Source: Syntrophaceae bacterium UBA4810 (lineage in GTDB: Bacteria > Desulfobacterota > Syntrophia > Syntrophales > Smithellaceae). Taken from it: a stretch of 8,222 nucleotides of DNA. Location: NCBI GenBank assembly GCA_002402545.1, contig DHGA01000097.1, forward strand, positions 1 to 8,222, given 5' to 3'. Shown piece after piece: positions 6,338-8,222 of the stretch (the stretch's first letter is position 1; each line of letters begins with the position of its first letter). The notes beneath the pieces were generated by a model. The model ran no database searches. It worked only from the letters and a program-made list of their open reading frames with translations, and was not told the DNA's origin. The translations under genes and the position numbers were made by a program.

Positions 6338-7435
6338 ATGAAAGTTAACGCGCTTTTAAAGCCAATTAAATTGGGGAAATATGAATTGCCCAATCGGACA
6401 TTCATGGCCCCCTTGACCCGTTGCCGCGCGGATAATGAAGCCAAAGCGGCAACCGAATTAATGGCGGAATATTACGCCCAGCGCGCTTCCGCCGGCCTCA
6501 TCATTTCGGAAGGTTCGCCCGTATCACCTCAAGCCATAGGCTGTATTAACGTTCCCTGCATTTACAGTAAAAAACAAATTGACGGCTGGAAACTGGTTTC
6601 TGAAGCCGTGCATAAAAATAATGGCCGCATCTTCTGCCAGCTGTGGCATCCGGGGCGTATATCTCATCCCGATTTTCTGGATGGCGATATTCCCGTGGCG
6701 CCGTCAGCCATAAATCCTAACGATTCCGTCTTTACCTATGAAGGCTTTAAAGAAACTGTCACCCCGCGCGCTCTGACTACAGCTGAAATTCATAATATCA
6801 CACTCGATTTTGCCAAAGCCGCCGAAAACGCCATTAAAGCCGGTTTTGACGGCGTAGAAATCCATGCCGCAAACGGTTATCTTTTTCACCAGTTTTTCAC
6901 AAACTGCTCCAATACCCGCGCCGATGAATACGGCGGCTCCCATGAAAATAAAGCGCGTTTCTTTTTCGAAACACTTTCCGCCATTGGTTCCGCTATCGGT
7001 TTCGAGAGAGTTGGCGTGCGGCTCAATCCTTCTTTCCATAGTTTTTTCGGCATAGTTATCGACAGGGAAACGATTCCCACGTTTGAATATGTCGCGAAAC
7101 GCATGAATGGTTACTCCAATCTGGCCTACGTTCATTTTACGGAACCATACATGTCCGTGGACAGCATCCCTTACGCGGTTAAAGAAATTGCCAAGCACTT
7201 CAGCACCATATATCAGGGAACCATGCTTATTAATTCCGGATTCCGCAGTGAAAGCGGCAACCGAGTAATTATCGAAGGTTATGCCGACGCGGTTTCCTTC
7301 GGCAAACCTTACGTTTCGAACCCTGATCTCGTAGAGCGTATCGCGCGAAACGCCGAGTGGACGCTTTGGGATGAATCAACATTTTACACGACAGGGCCCG
7401 AAGGCTATACGGATTACAGCAAGCTTACTGATTAA
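6338..7435 (+). CDS. Old Yellow Enzyme-family alkene reductase (NADH:flavin oxidoreductase, NemA-like)
   Basis: A 365-residue FMN-dependent TIM-barrel enzyme expected to reduce activated C=C bonds (alpha,beta-unsaturated carbonyls, maleimides, perhaps nitro compounds or nitrate esters) with NAD(P)H, in the cytoplasm. Features match the classical subclass: MAPLTRCRA at 23-31 (T27 tuning FMN), QLWHPGR at 101-107 (Q101), the substrate pair H176/N179 with proton donor Y181 in EIHAANGY, SNTRADEYGGS at 191-201, R228 in VRLNP, FGKPYVSNPDLVERI at 321-335 and GYTDY at 356-360. Two changes stand out: RLNP where RLSP is usual, and K323 where an FMN-phosphate-binding R is usual. Both are conservative. 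The ATG at 6338 follows GCGGGATAAACAAAA, a weak ribosome-binding site. The peroxiredoxin gene starts 30 nt after the stop. The physiological substrate cannot be read from sequence. Confidence 0.93.
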   Translation: MKVNALLKPIKLGKYELPNRTFMAPLTRCRADNEAKAATELMAEYYAQRASAGLIISEGSPVSPQAIGCINVPCIYSKKQIDGWKLVSEAVHKNNGRIFCQLWHPGRISHPDFLDGDIPVAPSAINPNDSVFTYEGFKETVTPRALTTAEIHNITLDFAKAAENAIKAGFDGVEIHAANGYLFHQFFTNCSNTRADEYGGSHENKARFFFETLSAIGSAIGFERVGVRLNPSFHSFFGIVIDRETIPTFEYVAKRMNGYSNLAYVHFTEPYMSVDSIPYAVKEIAKHFSTIYQGTMLINSGFRSESGNRVIIEGYADAVSFGKPYVSNPDLVERIARNAEWTLWDESTFYTTGPEGYTDYSKLTD

Positions 7436-7465
7436 AGAATAGTCAAAAACGATAAGGGAATCTTG

Positions 7466-7924
7466 ATGAAAAGAATAGAAGTTGGAGATAATTTTTTTGA
7501 TTTTGTTCTAAAGAACCAAAAAGAAGCTTTAGTTGATACCAATCTTTTAACGGGAAAAAAGCTGCTGCTTTCTTTTCACCCTCTGGCATGGACAGAGATA
7601 TGCTCCCGGCAGATGCAGTCATTGGAAACTAATTTTGATATATTCCAAAACCTAAATACGATTCCACTCGGCATTTCAGTTGATTCCGTGCCCTGCAAAA
7701 AAGCATGGGCGGAAAATCTGGGTATTTTAAAAACGGATTTACTGGCTGATTTCTGGCCGCATGGAGAACTCGCTTCGCGACTGGGGCTTTTTATTGACCG
7801 CTTCGGTTTTTCCGAACGCGCCAACGTTATAATAGATGAAAGCAAAAAAGCCATATTTGTCAAAGTTTATCCGCTGAAAGAATTACCGGATATTTCAGAT
7901 ATTATTGCTTTTCTTAAAAAATAG
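7466..7924 (+). CDS. Peroxiredoxin (AhpC/TSA family)
   Basis: A 152-residue thioredoxin-fold peroxidase predicted to reduce H2O2 or organic hydroperoxides. The peroxidatic motif P-x-x-x-T-x-x-C is intact at 39-46 (PLAWTEIC, C46), preceded by KKLLLSFH. The catalytic arginine is probably R118 in SERANVIID. GISVDSVPCKKAWAENLGI at 69-87 is a conserved family segment that carries a second cysteine, C77. There is no signal peptide, so the protein is cytoplasmic. The ATG at 7466 is chosen over an adjacent TTG at 7463 because AAGGGA (7454-7459) lies 6 nt upstream. It sits 30 nt after the ene-reductase with no terminator between, so the two are probably co-transcribed. Whether it is a 1-Cys or atypical 2-Cys enzyme is open. 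No dedicated reductase (thioredoxin, AhpF) is in view. Confidence 0.9.
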   Translation: MKRIEVGDNFFDFVLKNQKEALVDTNLLTGKKLLLSFHPLAWTEICSRQMQSLETNFDIFQNLNTIPLGISVDSVPCKKAWAENLGILKTDLLADFWPHGELASRLGLFIDRFGFSERANVIIDESKKAIFVKVYPLKELPDISDIIAFLKK

Positions 7925-8002
7925 AAATTAATCATTATCATAGATTTACCGCTTGCCGGAATCGCGAGCCGTATTCTGAATAATCATCGTAAATAAACGG
8001 TA

Positions 8003-8031
8003 TTGACTTGAGCTACATAATCAAGTAAAAA
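8003..8031 (+). promoter_or_regulatory. Weak promoter candidate overlapping a small dyad, upstream of the acyltransferase gene
   Basis: TTGACT (8003-8008) with a 17-nt spacer and TAAAAA (8026-8031, four of six). The stretch includes an inverted repeat, ACTTGA (8006-8011) and TCAAGT (8021-8026), spaced by 9 nt, which could be an operator-like half-site pair or chance. The -10 match is poor. Confidence 0.3.
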
Positions 8032-8057
8032 ATTACATCTTAACAAGGAATAATTAT

Positions 8058-8222
8058 ATGATTCGTTCAGCGCTTTTAGTCACACTGGGTGTCGCCATTA
8101 CGGCTTTTATGTCTTTATGCGCCGTCGTCTTTTCCGTTTTCCCCAACTCGGATGACAGAGTCCACAAAATAGCCAATATCTGGGGAAAAATACTGCTTTT
8201 AATTTGTAACACAAAAGCGGAA
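8058..8222 (+). CDS. plsC: 1-acyl-sn-glycerol-3-phosphate acyltransferase (PlsC-like), N-terminal part
   Basis: Partial gene: 55 codons from the ATG to the right edge, frame open. The protein opens with a hydrophobic segment (about residues 5-29, ALLVTLGVAITAFMSLCAVV and onward) expected to anchor in the inner membrane. After SDDRVHKIANIWGKILLLIC comes NTKAE. An N-terminal helix followed by h-x-x-h-W-x-x-x-L-L-x-h-x-x-h-x-h-E is the usual lead-in to PlsC-type lysophosphatidate acyltransferases. The catalytic HxxxxD and the FPEGTRS-type motif would lie beyond the edge, so the assignment is tentative. AAGGAA at 8045-8050 is a good ribosome-binding site, 7 nt before the ATG. Confidence 0.6.
   Translation, partial: MIRSALLVTLGVAITAFMSLCAVVFSVFPNSDDRVHKIANIWGKILLLICNTKAE

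Noticed and set aside
6704..7198. 164-codon minus-strand open frame inside the ene-reductase gene
   Set aside because: It lies opposite a complete, motif-rich gene, has no family resemblance I can see, and is explained by codon bias of the real gene.
7925..8057. Terminator or small RNA after the peroxiredoxin gene
   Set aside because: Only four-base complementarities (for example GAAT/ATTC near 7960-7977) are visible, with no stable stem and no T-tract.

Overview
The window looks like ordinary chromosomal DNA from a Gram-negative bacterium with about 45% G+C by eye. The best guess is a Desulfobacterota / former Deltaproteobacteria lineage, perhaps Syntrophales-like. The guess rests on the gene order heptose kinase - DUF4416 - yicC - gmk - rpoZ - pyrF - rlmB followed by a pilC-type gene, on the LPS heptose kinase itself, and on the individual protein sequences. 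It is an inference from remembered family patterns, not a search result. I see no mobile element, CRISPR array, tRNA, rRNA or prophage signature.

Left block, minus strand (1-5214). Reading in the direction of transcription, a promoter near 5293-5321 precedes rfaE1 (GTG start). Then come a DUF4416 gene joined by an ATGA overlap, yicC, gmk, rpoZ, pyrF (overlapping rpoZ) and rlmB. Gaps are 32 nt or less, so this is very probably one housekeeping operon mixing LPS heptose activation, RNA turnover and modification, GMP and UMP nucleotide metabolism, and the RNA polymerase omega subunit. After rlmB, a 109-nt gap holds a good promoter (TTGAGT-17-TATAAT), followed by the 5' part of a type IV pilus / type II secretion inner-membrane platform gene (pilC/gspF family) that runs off the left edge.

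Divergent region (5215-5510). About 300 nt separate the two blocks and hold plausible outward-facing promoters on both strands. I see no small gene or RNA there.

Right block, plus strand (5511-8222). This contains a glyoxalase II-type metallo-hydrolase, an Old Yellow Enzyme-type ene-reductase with its own near-consensus promoter (TTGACA-18-TATACT), a small peroxiredoxin 30 nt downstream, and then the 5' end of a plsC-type acyltransferase cut by the right edge. The first three genes fit together as a small redox and electrophile-detoxification group: thioester hydrolysis, reduction of activated alkenes, and peroxide reduction. That grouping is an inference from neighbourhood.

I did not find a convincing undescribed system. 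The items most worth a second look are the DUF4416 protein of unknown function coupled to the heptose kinase, unusual residues in the guanylate kinase and the ene-reductase, a possible resolving cysteine in the peroxiredoxin, and a glyoxalase II without a visible partner.
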